From assembly GCA_910587915.1 (NCBI GenBank), contig CAJUOB010000038.1, positions 1 to 13,802 of the forward strand: DNA of 13,802 nt, in the 5' to 3' direction. The notes under the pieces were generated by a model. That model ran no database searches. It saw nothing but the letters and a program-made list of their open reading frames with translations, and was not told the DNA's origin. Below are positions 13,598-13,802 of the stretch, in pieces; the first letter of the stretch is position 1, and each line of letters opens with the position of its first letter. Source of the DNA: an uncultured Muribaculaceae bacterium (GTDB taxonomy: Bacteria; Bacteroidota; Bacteroidia; Bacteroidales; Muribaculaceae). A program made the position numbers and the translations under genes.

Positions 13598-13647
13598 AAT
13601 TATGAATTATGGGTTATGGATTGGGAATTAGTGAATTATGGATTATG
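13598..13647. repeat. Degenerate AATTATG/GGTTATGGA repeat upstream of the kinase
   Basis: Within 50 bp the plus strand contains AATTATG at 13598 and 13605, GGTTATGGATTG, GGAATTAG, and GAATTATGGATTATG, a low-complexity run of imperfect 7-10-bp units. Similar AATTATG-rich spacers occur between genes in Bacteroidales. It occupies the kinase leader, directly upstream of the GTG start. Confidence 0.55.
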
Positions 13648-13706
13648 CACCGGAGGATGGCGGGAATGCTGGAATTTTCGTGCAAAGAGAGTTGCTATTA
13701 CACGTT

Positions 13707-13802
13707 AATCGGCGTCCTACGGACGCCATGGTGGCTGCGGGTCCCGACCGGGCACATCTCGCTATACTCGATGTACCCGGTTATGGGGAATCAGCGTCCT
13801 AC
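13707..13802. repeat. 82-bp-spaced direct repeat with two hairpins, cut by the window edge
   Basis: AATCGGCGTCCTAC (13707-13720) recurs as AATCAGCGTCCTAC (13789-13802), 13 of 14 bases identical, 82 bp apart. The second copy reaches the end of the window. The first copy opens a perfect hairpin, GGCGTCC-TAC-GGACGCC (13711-13727). Between the copies ACCGGGCACATC (13747-13758) pairs with GATGTACCCGGT (13770-13781) with one mismatch. This looks like a structured intergenic repeat unit. No coding sequence is apparent in 13592-13802. Confidence 0.6.

Overview
The window looks like a Bacteroidales chromosome, most likely a Muribaculaceae- or Prevotella-like gut commensal. That placement is inferred from four things: a glutaminyl-tRNA synthetase of the GlnS type, gene starts without Shine-Dalgarno sequences in AT-rich leaders, -7 elements of the Bacteroidetes form TAnnTTTG, and secreted proteins that combine dockerin/cohesin-like modules with a short 'YDxxGR...K' C-terminal tail. 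No taxonomic marker was compared with a database.

Left part, 1-3060. The 3' two thirds of glnS (+) are followed by a 32-nt palindromic hairpin and then a 491-residue cytoplasmic TPR-type protein (+). An 85-residue two-helix membrane protein (-) converges on the TPR gene with only 7 bp between the two stop codons. It has an almost leaderless Bacteroidetes promoter.

3097-3487 is non-coding. It holds a 9-bp tandem repeat (TTAACTYYN) in two inverted arrays of 4 and about 11 units, plus an isolated 10-bp hairpin.

Centre, 3488-11660 (all -). This is the notable locus. A 2077-residue secreted protein has a signal peptide, a beta-rich N-terminal domain, about 1,680 residues of Ala/Lys/Glu/Asp-rich helical stalk, a dockerin-like domain, a cohesin-like domain and a C-terminal tail. 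It is followed after 69 bp, which contain a UUCG-tetraloop hairpin, by a 546-residue secreted protein with two cohesin-like domains, a shorter stalk of the same composition and the same kind of tail. The two are probably transcribed together from one promoter whose upstream spacer contains a run of eight G (minus strand). I infer a cell-surface or extracellular scaffold or adhesin pair. The partner relationships are a hypothesis.

Right part, 11660-13802. A non-coding stretch with a GC-rich REP-like hairpin leads to a textbook intrinsic terminator and then an FGGY-family sugar kinase (-, GTG start). Upstream of the kinase lie a degenerate AATTATG-type repeat and, at the window edge, an 82-bp-spaced repeat containing two hairpins. 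I found no tRNA, rRNA, CRISPR array, transposase or integrase.
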